Shown here piece by piece: positions 50,799 through 59,509 of a stretch of DNA of 64,000 bases (position 1 is its first letter; every line of letters starts with the position of its first letter). This DNA comes from Mycobacterium malmoense (GTDB lineage Bacteria > Actinomycetota > Actinomycetes > Mycobacteriales > Mycobacteriaceae): positions 992,001 through 1,056,000 of the forward strand of contig NZ_CP080999.1 of the NCBI RefSeq assembly GCF_019645855.1, read 5' to 3'. Under the pieces are notes generated by a model, which saw only the letters and a list, made by a program, of their open reading frames with translations, ran no database searches and was not told the origin of the DNA. The translations under genes were made by a program, and so were the position numbers.

Positions 50799-53700
50799 TT
50801 AGGTTCCGTTGGCCCCGCTGCTTCCGTGGGTGCCGACGATCGCCCCGCCGGCGCCGCCGACGGCGCCAGCGCCGGGGGTGCCATCGGCGCCGGAAACCGT
50901 GCCGGTCCCACCGGTCCCGGCGTTTCCGCCGCCACCGCCATTCCCGCCGTTGCCGGCCTGCTGCGCGCTTCCGCCGCCACCGCCGGCACCGCCGTTGGCG
51001 CCGTTGGAACCGTTGCCGTCATCGGCGCCCTGTTGGCCGTTGCCGCCGTTACCCCCGTTGCCCCCACCGCCGCCGGAGCCGCCGGTGCCGCCGTCGCCGA
51101 TCACCCCGCCGTTTCCGCCGGCCCCGCCCGCCCCGCCGAGGCCGCTGACGCCCGCGTTGCCTCCGACGTTGCCGGCGCTCGGGCCGTTGCCCCCGTCGCC
51201 GCCGTTGCCGGCATTGCCGCCGGTTCCGCCGTTGCCGGCGTCGCCGCCGCTGCCCAACAGGCCGGGGGCGCTGCCGCCGGCCCCGCCGGTTCCGCCGTTG
51301 CCGGCGTCGCCGCCGTTACCGCCCACACCGGCTGTGGTCGCGTTGTGACCGCCGGTTCCGCCGTCCCCGCCGTCGCCGCCGTTGCCCGCGCCGCCGCCGG
51401 CACCGCCGTTGCCGCCGAACACGAGGCCGCCGCGGCCGCCGTCGCCGCCGTCGCCACCGCTGCCGCCGTCGCCGCCCGTACTGCCGGGACCGCCGGTTGC
51501 GTGACTGCCGGTCTGGCCGGTGCTGCCGCTGCCGCCGCTGTTGCCGGCGCCTCCGTTGCCGCCGTCGCCATAGAGCAGCCCGGCGTTGCCGCCGCTGCCG
51601 CCGTTGCCGCCGCTGCCCCCGTTGCCGCCTGCTGAGTTGCCGGTCGGGGTGCCGACGGTGTCGCTGTTGCCGGGCTGACCGAGACCGCCCTGACCGCCGC
51701 TGCCGCCGTTGCCCCACCACGCGGCGTTGCCGCCGCTGCCGCCGTTGCCGCCGCTGCCCGCGGTGCCGTTGTTGGTGTTGTTGGCGGTGCCATCGGTGGT
51801 GGCCCCGCCGTCCCCGCCGTTGCCGCCGGCCCCGCCGTTGCCGATTCCCCGGGCGGCGCCGCCGGCCCCGCCGTTGCCACCGGTGCCGGCGGTGGAGTCG
51901 GTGAAGGTACCGCCGGTGGTGACGCTCCCGCCGTTGCCGCCGGCACCGCCGGTCCCGCCGTTGCCGTAGATCCAGCCGCCGTCCCCGCCGGTCCCGCCGT
52001 TGCCGCCGGTGCCGCCGTCCACCACGGCACCGTGGCCGCCGTGGACCGTCCCGCCGGTGCCTCCGGACCCGCCGGCGCCGCCGGCGCCGATCAGCCCGGC
52101 ATTCCCGCCGGACCCGGCGTTACCGCCGGCACCCGCGGGACCGCCAAGGTTCAACTGGTTCCCGCCCGTGCCGCCGTCGCCGCCGGTCCCACCGCTGCCG
52201 AACACCCACGCCCCGGACCCGCCGGCACCACCGGTCCCACCGGCGCCGGCGCTCCCGGAGTTGCTCTGGGTTCCGCCGTCCCCGCCGATACCGCCGGCGC
52301 CTCCGGTGCCGTAGAGCAATCCGGCCGACCCGCCGGCCCCACCGCCGCCGCCGGCGCCGGCGATGCCGGCAGAGCTGCCTCCGCCGTCTCCGCCGATACC
52401 GCCGGTCCCGCCATTGCCGAACAGCAACCCGCCGGTTCCGCCGCCGCCGCCAGCGCCGCCCGGGCCGCCGCCGGAGCCGCTGTCGGAGCCGGCGCCGCCA
52501 TCGCCCCCGGTCCCGCCGGTCCCACCGGTGCCGAACAGGCCGGCGCGCCCGCCGTCCCCGCCAGTGGCGCCGAGCCCGGTGGTCGAGCTGTTCGCGCCCG
52601 ACCCGCCGTCTCCGCCGTTGCCGCCGTTGCCGGCCGCGCCGTCTAGCCACCCGGCGTTCCCGCCGGTCGCACCGGCGCCGCCGTTGCCGCCGGCTTGGCT
52701 GGTGCCGTCCTGCGCTACGCCTTCGCCCGAGCTGCCGGCACTGCCGCCGTTGCCGCCGGCGCCACCGGTACCGCCAGCGCCACCGGTACCGCCATTGCCG
52801 ACCAGGAAGCCGCCGCTCTGGCCGGCACCGCCGGCCCCACCGGCGGTGGCCAGGCCGCCGTCACCGCCGTTGCCACCGTTGGTGCCAGAGGAAGTTTGGG
52901 ACCCGGTGCCGCCGTTGCCGCCGTCACCGCCGTTGTTGCCGTTACCCCCGTTGCCGCCGGCACCGCCGTTGCCGGCGAGTAGACCGCTGTGCCCGCCCGC
53001 GCCGCCGGCACCGGCGATGCCGCCGTTGCCGCCGGCACCGCCATCACCGCCAAGGCCCGCGTTGGGAGGCAGCGTGGGGAAACCCTGTCTGGTGACGCTG
53101 CCGCCGAGGCCACCACCGCCGCCTGCGCCGGCGCTACCGGCCGCGCCACCCTGACCACCGTTGCCCGCTAGCAGGGCGCCGCTGCCGCCGGCACCTCCGG
53201 CGCCCGCATTGCCGCCGGCCCCGCCGTTACCGGCGGCGCCACCATTCTGGGAAGAGATGGAGTTGTCACCCTCGCCTCCGGCGCCGCCAGCGCCGCCGGT
53301 GCCGCCGTCGCCGCCATGGCCGCCGGCCCCACCGTTGCCGGCGAGGAGACCGCCGTGCCCGCCGGCCCCGCCCGCGCCGCCGCTACCGGCGTTGCCCGCA
53401 TCACCGCCGTTGCCGCCGGGTAAATTTTCGCCCACCGATGCGGAAAAGCCGCTGCCGCCGTCTCCGCCATCGGCGCCATTGCCGGCGTCGCCGCCGCTGC
53501 CGCCGTTGCCATACAGCAGCCCGCCATTGCCGCCCGCTCCGCCGTTGCCGCCGTTGCCGCCGTTGGTCCCGTTGCCGCCAGTACCGGATCCGGCCGACGT
53601 GCCTGCTGCGCCGTCCGTGCCGCTCCCACCGGCACCGCCGTCGCCCCACAGCCCGGCGCTGCCGCCGATACCGCCGCTGCCACCACTGCCGCCGGCGATG

Positions 53701-54290
53701 GTGGCCGCACCGCCGTTGCCGCCCAAACCGCCGCTGCCATACAGCCACCCGCCGTTGCCGCCGTTGCCGCCGTTCGCACCCGCTCCCCCATCGCCCCCGT
53801 TCCCGCCATTGCCGATCAACCCCGCAGACCCGCCGTTACCACCGGTGCCGGTCGTTGGGGAAAAGCCGTTGCCGCCATTGCCGTACAGCAATCCGCCGGC
53901 CCCGCCGTTCGGGTTGGTCGATGTCCCGGCAGCACCGTTGCCGATCAACGGACGCCCCAGCAGCGTCTCGGTGGGCGCATTGATGGCGTTGAGCAGACCC
54001 TGCTGGGCGTTGGCTGCCTCGGTGCCGAGGTACGCGCCGCCGGCATTGTTCAAGGTCTGCACAAACTGGTCGTGAAACACCGTCGCCTGCGCGCTGAGCG
54101 CCTGATACGCCTGGCCGTACTCGCCAAACAGCGCCGAGATCGCTATCGACACCTCGTCGGAGGCCGCCGCTTCCAGCTGGGCCGTCGGGCCCACCGCCGC
54201 CGCATTCGCGGTGCTGATCGCCGAGCGGATCCCGGCCAAGTCGGTCGCGGTCGTCGCTATCAGGTCCGGCGCTGCGATCACAAACGACAT
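50799..54290 (-). CDS. PE_PGRS family protein
   Basis: 1163-residue PE_PGRS protein. ATG 54290 (MSFVIAAPDLIATTATDLAG) follows GGGAGGTCAGAC; an upstream in-frame start is not needed. The PE domain (~1-95, with the ESX-5 signal region around YGQAYQALSAQ) is followed by a linker with the conserved GRPLIGNGA. Then come ~1000 residues of Gly-Gly-Xaa/Gly-Asn-Gly repeats ending GTHGSSGANGT with no C-terminal enzyme domain. PE_PGRS proteins are ESX-5 secreted, calcium-binding surface proteins. It occupies the place of PE_PGRS52 (Rv3388). Confidence 0.96.
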   Translation of the reverse strand: MSFVIAAPDLIATTATDLAGIRSAISTANAAAVGPTAQLEAAASDEVSIAISALFGEYGQAYQALSAQATVFHDQFVQTLNNAGGAYLGTEAANAQQGLLNAINAPTETLLGRPLIGNGAAGTSTNPNGGAGGLLYGNGGNGFSPTTGTGGNGGSAGLIGNGGNGGDGGAGANGGNGGNGGWLYGSGGLGGNGGAATIAGGSGGSGGIGGSAGLWGDGGAGGSGTDGAAGTSAGSGTGGNGTNGGNGGNGGAGGNGGLLYGNGGSGGDAGNGADGGDGGSGFSASVGENLPGGNGGDAGNAGSGGAGGAGGHGGLLAGNGGAGGHGGDGGTGGAGGAGGEGDNSISSQNGGAAGNGGAGGNAGAGGAGGSGALLAGNGGQGGAAGSAGAGGGGGLGGSVTRQGFPTLPPNAGLGGDGGAGGNGGIAGAGGAGGHSGLLAGNGGAGGNGGNGNNGGDGGNGGTGSQTSSGTNGGNGGDGGLATAGGAGGAGQSGGFLVGNGGTGGAGGTGGAGGNGGSAGSSGEGVAQDGTSQAGGNGGAGATGGNAGWLDGAAGNGGNGGDGGSGANSSTTGLGATGGDGGRAGLFGTGGTGGTGGDGGAGSDSGSGGGPGGAGGGGGTGGLLFGNGGTGGIGGDGGGSSAGIAGAGGGGGAGGSAGLLYGTGGAGGIGGDGGTQSNSGSAGAGGTGGAGGSGAWVFGSGGTGGDGGTGGNQLNLGGPAGAGGNAGSGGNAGLIGAGGAGGSGGTGGTVHGGHGAVVDGGTGGNGGTGGDGGWIYGNGGTGGAGGNGGSVTTGGTFTDSTAGTGGNGGAGGAARGIGNGGAGGNGGDGGATTDGTANNTNNGTAGSGGNGGSGGNAAWWGNGGSGGQGGLGQPGNSDTVGTPTGNSAGGNGGSGGNGGSGGNAGLLYGDGGNGGAGNSGGSGSTGQTGSHATGGPGSTGGDGGSGGDGGDGGRGGLVFGGNGGAGGGAGNGGDGGDGGTGGHNATTAGVGGNGGDAGNGGTGGAGGSAPGLLGSGGDAGNGGTGGNAGNGGDGGNGPSAGNVGGNAGVSGLGGAGGAGGNGGVIGDGGTGGSGGGGGNGGNGGNGQQGADDGNGSNGANGGAGGGGGSAQQAGNGGNGGGGGNAGTGGTGTVSGADGTPGAGAVGGAGGAIVGTHGSSGANGT

Positions 54291-54452
54291 GTCTGACCTC
54301 CCGAGTCGGCGCGAGCTTAGCGTGGCCCCCAGCACCGCGTCCGGCATTTGGCACAGACCACAGGGCGTTCGCGGCAAGGACCAAGCATCAATGACCAGCG
54401 GTCATAAGTTGATTTACGCTGGCGTCGATTGGCTGACGAGCCGGACGTTCGG

Positions 54453-54601
54453 TTCTTTCCTTGTCCCAGCTGATATCTCGGCGCCGGGTCGATGATTTCG
54501 CGGCCGGTTGTCAACCCGGAGACCCCGCAAGCCCGCCGCGCGTGCTGGCGTGGTCACGGGCGGCGTTGCGGTAGTGCACGGCAACGCCAAATCGCTTGTG
54601 C
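54453..54601. pseudogene. Decayed partial copy of otsB2
   Basis: Resembles the minus-strand otsB2 segment at 55070-55240: CTTGTCCCAG then GATAT, a diverged middle with a ~20-bp deletion, and a block GCGTTGCGGTAGTGCACGGC followed by AACGCCAAA(T/C)CGCTTGTG with a single mismatch. It lies between PE_PGRS and the vapC tail and has no open frame. A duplicated then decayed otsB fragment is the simplest reading. Confidence 0.7.
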
Positions 54602-54670
54602 CGGCCCGGTGCGCCGGACGCCGGGTGCTCGATCTTGCCGGTGGGCTGTTGCCATTCGACCTAGGCAAGC

Positions 54671-54796
54671 CTCGGTGCGATTCACCTGGCGACCGCCCAG
54701 CGACTCGGCACCGATCTTGGCCGGCTGTGCACATACGATGACCGCATGCGCGACGCCGACGAGGCACTCGGCATGGCCGTGATCGCCCCGTCTTGA
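54671..54796 (+). pseudogene. VapC-type PIN toxin, 3' fragment
   Basis: Frame LGAIHLATAQRLGTDLGRLC, TYDDRMRDADEALGMAVIAPS, stop at 54794. This is the C-terminal third of a PIN-domain VapC toxin ('LDAIHLATAQRL...TYDDRM'). The conserved acidic residue before AIHLA is Gly here, and the N-terminal two thirds and any VapB are missing. From memory, M. tuberculosis has vapBC46 in this interval, so this may be its remnant. The toxin is certainly inactive. Confidence 0.72.
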
Positions 54797-55987
54797 TCAG
54801 CGGCCGTCTACGAATTTGCCCGCTCTTTCACGACTATCGCTAAGCTGCCGCGCCAGCCGGTCGGTGAACTCGGCGACCCGCGCCGGGCTGTCCAGCGCGA
54901 ACAATGCGGCGGTGGCACGGTCACCATCCTCGTTGTGCCGCACCAGGATTGGGACACCATCCGGGCGCACAGCGTCGAACGCGTCCTCGTCGGTGATGTC
55001 GTCGCCGACATAGATCGGCACCAGCGGGCCCGGGTCGGCGTCATGCAGGTGGTCCATCACCCAGCGGAGGGTTTTTCCCTTGTCCCAGTCGATATCCGGG
55101 CGCAGCTCGACGACTTTGCGGCCCGTCGTCACCCGAAGCTCATCCCGCTGACCCGCCTCGTGCACCGCAGCGGTCACTTCGCCGACGCGGTCGCGGGCCG
55201 CGTTGCGGTAGTGCACGGCAACGCCAAACCGCTTGTGCTCCACGAGAATTCCGGGAATCGAGCCGAGCCGGTCGCGTAGTTCGGCGGCCGCCTGCTCGAG
55301 CACCGGGATGGCCGCGGCCGCGGCGTCGTTTTGGTGGTGCGTTCCGTCGGGTGCGGTCAGCTCGAAACCATGGCTGCCGGCATACCAGATGCCGGGCAGG
55401 CCGAGACGTTGCGTCACGTCGGCGAGGTCGCGTCCGGACAGCACGGCGACCGGGCATTGCTCGGCCAGCTTCTGTAGGGCCTCGACCGCGCCGGCGACGG
55501 GCCTTGCCGCGTCCGGGTCGTCGACGATGTCCGAGAGCGTGCCGTCGAAGTCGAAGAACACGGCCGGCCGCCGGGCGACCAGGCCATCCAGGGCTTCCAA
55601 CGCGTTGGGCAACTGCGACATCCGACGGTCCCCGGTGCGCACGGTGATCTCGCTCAGGTCGGCGACGACCGCGTCGGCGCCGACGCGCCGCAAGTCGCCG
55701 TCGCCGGTCCGGTCGACGCCGATGACCAACGCGAACCCGCCGTCGAGCGCGGCCCGGACGCCCGCCGCGTCGTTCGCGACGACGACGCACCGGCCCGGTC
55801 GCGCGCCCAGGCGATCGGCCGCCCCGACCAAGGCGTCCCGACAGTCACCGCCGGGCGAAAAGACGCCGGCGCCGACACCGACCCCGTGCAGTTGTTGGAC
55901 CAGCGCTTCCGTAGGGTCCAGCGCGGCATCGAACAGCACCGCGTCGTGGCGGCGCGGGTCGATGGTGACCGGTTCCAACTTGCGCAT
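54797..55987 (-). CDS. otsB2: Trehalose-6-phosphate phosphatase
   Basis: Dephosphorylates trehalose-6-phosphate to trehalose, essential in M. tuberculosis and needed for mycolate carriers (TMM/TDM). 396 residues; ATG 55987 (MRKLEPVTIDPRRHDAV) after GAGGAAGG. The N-terminal ~135 residues form a HAD-like regulatory half. The catalytic HAD domain has VFFDFDGTLSDIVDDPDA, VLSGRDLADV, GSHGFELTAP, the Lys in ELRPDIDWDKGKTL and YVGDDITDEDAF. Its stop abuts the vapC remnant. Confidence 0.96.
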   Translation of the reverse strand: MRKLEPVTIDPRRHDAVLFDAALDPTEALVQQLHGVGVGAGVFSPGGDCRDALVGAADRLGARPGRCVVVANDAAGVRAALDGGFALVIGVDRTGDGDLRRVGADAVVADLSEITVRTGDRRMSQLPNALEALDGLVARRPAVFFDFDGTLSDIVDDPDAARPVAGAVEALQKLAEQCPVAVLSGRDLADVTQRLGLPGIWYAGSHGFELTAPDGTHHQNDAAAAAIPVLEQAAAELRDRLGSIPGILVEHKRFGVAVHYRNAARDRVGEVTAAVHEAGQRDELRVTTGRKVVELRPDIDWDKGKTLRWVMDHLHDADPGPLVPIYVGDDITDEDAFDAVRPDGVPILVRHNEDGDRATAALFALDSPARVAEFTDRLARQLSDSRERAGKFVDGR

Positions 55988-56101
55988 GACCAACCTTCCT
56001 CGCCTGAACCCAGTCGCGGCGCAGGTGCCGGTAGTCACGGTAGTCAATTGCTGTGCTGACGTGAATCCAGCGCAGCCCACCCCATACTGCACGCCAGGCG
56101 G

Positions 56102-56398
56102 TCAGCCGCAGCCGAGGCCGGCCATGCCCGCAGAACCGTGAGCGGCCAGTACTGGCGCCGCTGTTGTTCTCGCGCGGGCATAGCCCGGCATGCTTGACCA
56201 GCGCATGGTCTCAGCCAAAATCGCCGCCGCCCCGATCGCGCTGGCTCCGGGGATGCTGTCGGCCACGTCGGCTAGCTCAAGCTCATCGAGAATCTCGAGC
56301 ACCCAGCCGGCGCGCTCCAGGGCGGCCCGGCGCTGCGCGCTCACCCGGCACCAACTCCCGCAATCGGGCCAATCGCGCATTACGGCCTTTATCACCAC
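56102..56398 (-). pseudogene. IS110-like transposase C-terminal remnant
   Basis: 98-residue frame with VLEILDELELADVADSIPGA and SAIGAAAILAETMRWSS, reminiscent of the Transposase_20 (IS110/IS116/IS902) motif 'IPGxxxxxAAxILAE'. The catalytic DEDD N-terminal domain is absent and the frame continues into unrelated sequence. A second frame upstream (to 56468) may contain more of it after a frameshift. Weak but consistent with other IS debris here. Confidence 0.45.
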
Positions 56399-56822
56399 GC
56401 GACAAAGCGCTACCCTGGACCGCGACGCCCTCCTGACTGTATTGGGACACCAAGCCCGTTAACGACATCAGGAGGACGTCTTTTTCACTCTCACCAACAC
56501 GCGTATCGCTTGGGCAAGATCCTCCTCGATGCCGCCCGAGTTGGGCGGGCGTTTGCGTAAAGGTTCCGATGCTCGCGTTCGCCGTTCTTTTGCAATCGCA
56601 ATCAGAGACCGCCCCAGCCGCTCACTCCGACCAGATTCGTGGCTTGGCAGTCGCCAACTTCAGCTCTGTGTGTTGTCAAGTGGACTCGCGTGGAGTGGAG
56701 AGAGAAACCAGGACGACAGTTCGTACGTCGTGAGTCATCATTACTGAGTCCACCCGGTTTTAGAGTCGGGTTTTTTGATCCGAATTCAGTTGATCTCGCA
56801 GGCCATAGGAGTGTGGGTGTGC
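56399..56822. other. Non-coding debris region
   Basis: About 420 bases with no supported gene. Composition is mixed, with AT-richer stretches. No terminal inverted repeats of an IS were recognised. It separates the IS110-like and IS3 remnants. Confidence 0.45.
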
Positions 56823-57245
56823 CTATATGCCGCAGCGTATTCGGTCGGCGTGCGGTAACCCAGAGCCGAATGGTGGGTGTCGGTGACTATGTTCGTGCTT
56901 GAAGTCGCCAATGACCACGCGGGCCTCGAACGGGGTGTTCCAGTGGTTGCGGTTGAGGCACTCCTTGTGGCCGTTGACCCACGGGCATCCTGGTGGGATG
57001 TAGGCCAAGCCGGTCTTGTTCTCGCAGAACCGTTGCAGCGCTTGAGAAACCAGCTCCGGACGGGTGCGTTCGTCTATCATCGAGACGATCTTGCTGTCGG
57101 TGGTGGAGTCGAACTGGAAGTCGATCGCCCACAACCATATTCGGCGCGCCGGCCTCGATCGGAGGGACCGAGGACACCCCCGGCCGCGTCCGCGGCGATC
57201 GGGTCTTGACCTGGAGGCCTTCTTTGCGCCAGGGAATACGCCCGA
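56823..57245 (-). pseudogene. IS3-family transposase OrfB remnant
   Basis: Minus strand. The frame from 57134 reads MWAIDFQFDSTTDSKIVSMI, DERTRPELVSQALQRFCENK, TGLAYIPPGCPWVNGHKECL, NRNHWNTPFEARVVIGDFKH, an rve integrase core of an IS3 transposase. Compared with the family, ~40 residues are missing between DERTR and PELVS and ~12 between NGH and KECL. These gaps remove the second catalytic Asp and the Glu. A WRREGLQVKTR-like N-terminal piece is found in another frame up to ~57245. Dead element. Confidence 0.85.
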
Positions 57246-57405
57246 GTTGACGCCGCCAATCTGCCGCGTCGTAAACTGTCGAAAAGCGCGTCGTAAACTA
57301 TTCGAAAAGATGGTTGTGCCTATACCTCATCGCCGCGGCTCATCCACAAGTCCTGATCATCGCTTGGAATCGGCTGTTTTGATTCAACGCTTTAAGGGAG
57401 TCGAA

Positions 57406-57750
57406 ATGACATTCAGGCTTACTCGCCATGGCGCTGCGATATTGGGTTGTGCTGCGGCGTTTGTTCTTTCTACTGCGGTTGCCAACGCTGATCCGCCTGA
57501 CCCGCACCAGCCGGACATGACGAAGGGCTACTGCCCGGGTGGTCGATGGGGTTACGGCAATTTGGCCGTGTGCGACGGCGAGAAGTACCCCGACGGGTCG
57601 TTTTGGCACCAGTGGATGAAAACCTGGATAGCCGGCCCCCAGTTCTACTACGACTGCGTCGGCGGTGACGAACCCCTCCCGGGCCCGCCACCGCCCGGTG
57701 GCTGCAACGGGGCGATTCAGCCCGACCAGCCGGCCCCGCCCCCAACCTGA
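57406..57750 (+). CDS. Small secreted protein
   Basis: 114-residue protein with a clear Sec signal peptide: RLTRHGAAILGCAAAFVLST then AVANA and cleavage before DPP. The mature part is MTKGYCPGGRWGYGNLAVCD, GEKYPDGSFWHQWMKTWIAG, PQFYYDCVGGDEPLPGPPPP, with four cysteines and aromatic residues, a type widespread as small secreted mycobacterial proteins of unknown function. ATG 57406 follows AAGGGAG. It lies between two IS3 transposase fragments pointing in opposite directions, so it may have been moved with them. Real gene, function unknown. Confidence 0.8.
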   Translation: MTFRLTRHGAAILGCAAAFVLSTAVANADPPDPHQPDMTKGYCPGGRWGYGNLAVCDGEKYPDGSFWHQWMKTWIAGPQFYYDCVGGDEPLPGPPPPGGCNGAIQPDQPAPPPT

Positions 57751-57767
57751 TCTCGGGCGCCGTGGCC

Positions 57768-57923
57768 AGGCGGTGGGGCTGGCACAAGGCGCACGCCATC
57801 GCCAAAGCCGAAGGCCCCATGGTCAATCCCCAACGCACGCAACGATTATGGAAAGACGAACGGCTGCAACGTCCGACCAAGACCCGCAAACGGCCGGCCT
57901 GGGCCACAGTGCGGCGCCGGTAA
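57768..57923 (+). pseudogene. IS3 transposase N-terminal fragment
   Basis: Plus-strand frame RRWGWHKAHAIAKAEGPMVN, PQRTQRLWKDERLQRPTKTR, KRPAWATVRRR, stop at 57921. It matches the HTH_21 segment of IS3 OrfB ('YGWRRIH...EG..VN.KR.QRLWRE.GL..P.RR.KR'). No integrase core follows. Orientation is opposite to the remnant at 56823-57245. Confidence 0.75.
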
Positions 57924-57981
57924 ACCGATTCCGATCGCCGACGCATCAGGTCGAATGGGAATGGACACCAGCGATCGCCCG

Positions 57982-59343
57982 TCAGCACCGCCCGGGTACG
58001 GTCACCGCGGACGCCCGCCCTCGTTGGGCGCCACCGGTAAGTGCGCGCGAGGCTCGCTTGCGGGGGCCGTTTTTCGTGAACAGCAGCACGGAGTCTCGGC
58101 TCAGCGCTTCCAGGCGCGCCATTCCCAGTTCGATACCAGCGGCAAGGCGCTCGATGTCGGACGCGGCGCGGTAGTCGGCGGTGATGCCGAATACCAGCTC
58201 ATCGCCATAGCTCAGCACCGCGACCCCGGTGTTCAGCTGCAGGGTGGTCGGCGGGATCGGTAGCAAGCGCTCCACGGTTTGGCCCATCAGCCGTAGCCGA
58301 TGGCGTGGCCCGGGCACGTTGGTGGCCAGAGTCACGATGTCGCTTTGCGGTAGCCGGGTTAGCAGTTGAAGTGCCTTGGCGCACAACACGGATGGCAGAA
58401 AGTCGGCGGCCTTGCTCCGGGGCTGCGTCTGGTTCAGCCGGCCATGCACCGCCCGCAGTCGCTGAATCGGATCATGCTGCTCGACGGGCAGATACGGCAG
58501 GGTAGCCGAGCGCGGCGGCGCCAGGGTGCGCAATGAGTCCGCACGTGGTTGTTCGCCGCGATGCAGCAGCATTTCCCGGAAGCCTTCGGTGACGACGGCG
58601 AGCGCAACGCCGTTGGTGCCGACGCCGAACTTGTGGCATACGCGGTCGACCACGGCCAGCGGCACGCGCACCGTGCTGTATCGCCGCATGGTGGTGGTCG
58701 GGCGGACAGTGCGCGCCGCTGGCCAGATCACCCCGATGGCGGTTGCGGCGTTCCCGGCCGTGCCGGTGACCGCGCGCGCCGCGACCCCGGCAGCCCACCC
58801 CAGGGCTTCGGCCCAACCCGGCCTGTGTGCCCGCGGTGGCAAAACCTCCTTGGCGCCAACGTGACTGGCGAAGGTATCGCCGTCGGCGTCGTCGCAAAGC
58901 CTGGCGAGCAGGTGGGCGGCCGAGTTGCCGTCGGCCATGCGGTGGTGGATCTTCATCAAGATCGCCCACCGGTTGCCTTTCAGACCCTCGATGACCCAGC
59001 ACTCCCACAGCGGGCGGTCCGGGTCGAGGGGACGTTCCAGCGCGTGGGCGATGGCCCGGGACAGTTCGGCGTCATCGCCCGGGCGCGGAATCGCCACCCG
59101 ACGCACGTGATGGGCGAGGTCGAATTGCGGATCGTCGATCCATTGCTGGTTGAACGGGTGCGCGCGCAATATTTGTGTGCACCGCGGTATCGACTGAATC
59201 CGTTCTGCCAGAAGCCGTTTCAGCAGCCGGCAATCGGGGACGGCGCCGTCGACGACGGCGACCGCGCCGGTCGCCAGGCTCGCGTGCTGATCGGGATCTT
59301 GAGCTTTGAGGAAAGCCGTATCCAGTGTCTTCGCCTGCGCCAT
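57982..59343 (-). CDS. Wax ester synthase/diacylglycerol acyltransferase
   Basis: WS/DGAT-family acyltransferase of 453 residues making triacylglycerol or wax esters from acyl-CoA, the storage-lipid step of dormancy. The condensation motif HHRMADGNS (HHxxxDG) sits near residue 133. The N-terminus LDTAFLKAQDPDQHASLATG and the C-terminal VTLATNVPGPRHRLRLMGQT and LNTGVAVLSYGDELVFGITADY are family hallmarks. It matches Rv3371 (446 residues) in position next to dnaE2. ATG 59343. The C-terminal ~25 basic residues are unusual and possibly membrane-associating. Confidence 0.94.
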   Translation of the reverse strand: MAQAKTLDTAFLKAQDPDQHASLATGAVAVVDGAVPDCRLLKRLLAERIQSIPRCTQILRAHPFNQQWIDDPQFDLAHHVRRVAIPRPGDDAELSRAIAHALERPLDPDRPLWECWVIEGLKGNRWAILMKIHHRMADGNSAAHLLARLCDDADGDTFASHVGAKEVLPPRAHRPGWAEALGWAAGVAARAVTGTAGNAATAIGVIWPAARTVRPTTTMRRYSTVRVPLAVVDRVCHKFGVGTNGVALAVVTEGFREMLLHRGEQPRADSLRTLAPPRSATLPYLPVEQHDPIQRLRAVHGRLNQTQPRSKAADFLPSVLCAKALQLLTRLPQSDIVTLATNVPGPRHRLRLMGQTVERLLPIPPTTLQLNTGVAVLSYGDELVFGITADYRAASDIERLAAGIELGMARLEALSRDSVLLFTKNGPRKRASRALTGGAQRGRASAVTVPGRC

Positions 59344-59480
59344 GCCCAGCCCCCGCCGTCGTTTTTACCGTTGTACCAGTATCTGCGCGGCGCCTCATGC
59401 GCGGTAGCCTCCGCAGCGTTAAGACCTTGTTTAGGAGTTGAAGATCCGTTTAACAACCGTTGTCCTGAGCGGTGGTTAAA

Positions 59481-59496
59481 TCGAACAAACATTCGA
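59481..59496. promoter_or_regulatory. LexA SOS box upstream of dnaE2
   Basis: TCGAACAAACATTCGA, differing from the imuA' box only inside the N4 spacer. It is centred ~21 bases before the dnaE2 start, so LexA would cover the promoter or start region. Confidence 0.9.
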
Positions 59497-59509
59497 TACA
59501 CTGGCGGGT

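Noticed and set aside
52363..53154. Proline-rich plus-strand frames inside the PE_PGRS region
   Set aside because: They are the complement of GGN repeats; the minus-strand frame has a PE domain, a ribosome binding site and a continuous PGRS region.
51000..53900. Repeat-dense region as a CRISPR array or satellite DNA
   Set aside because: Repeats are short, irregular glycine-codon triplets within one coding frame, with no constant-length spacers.
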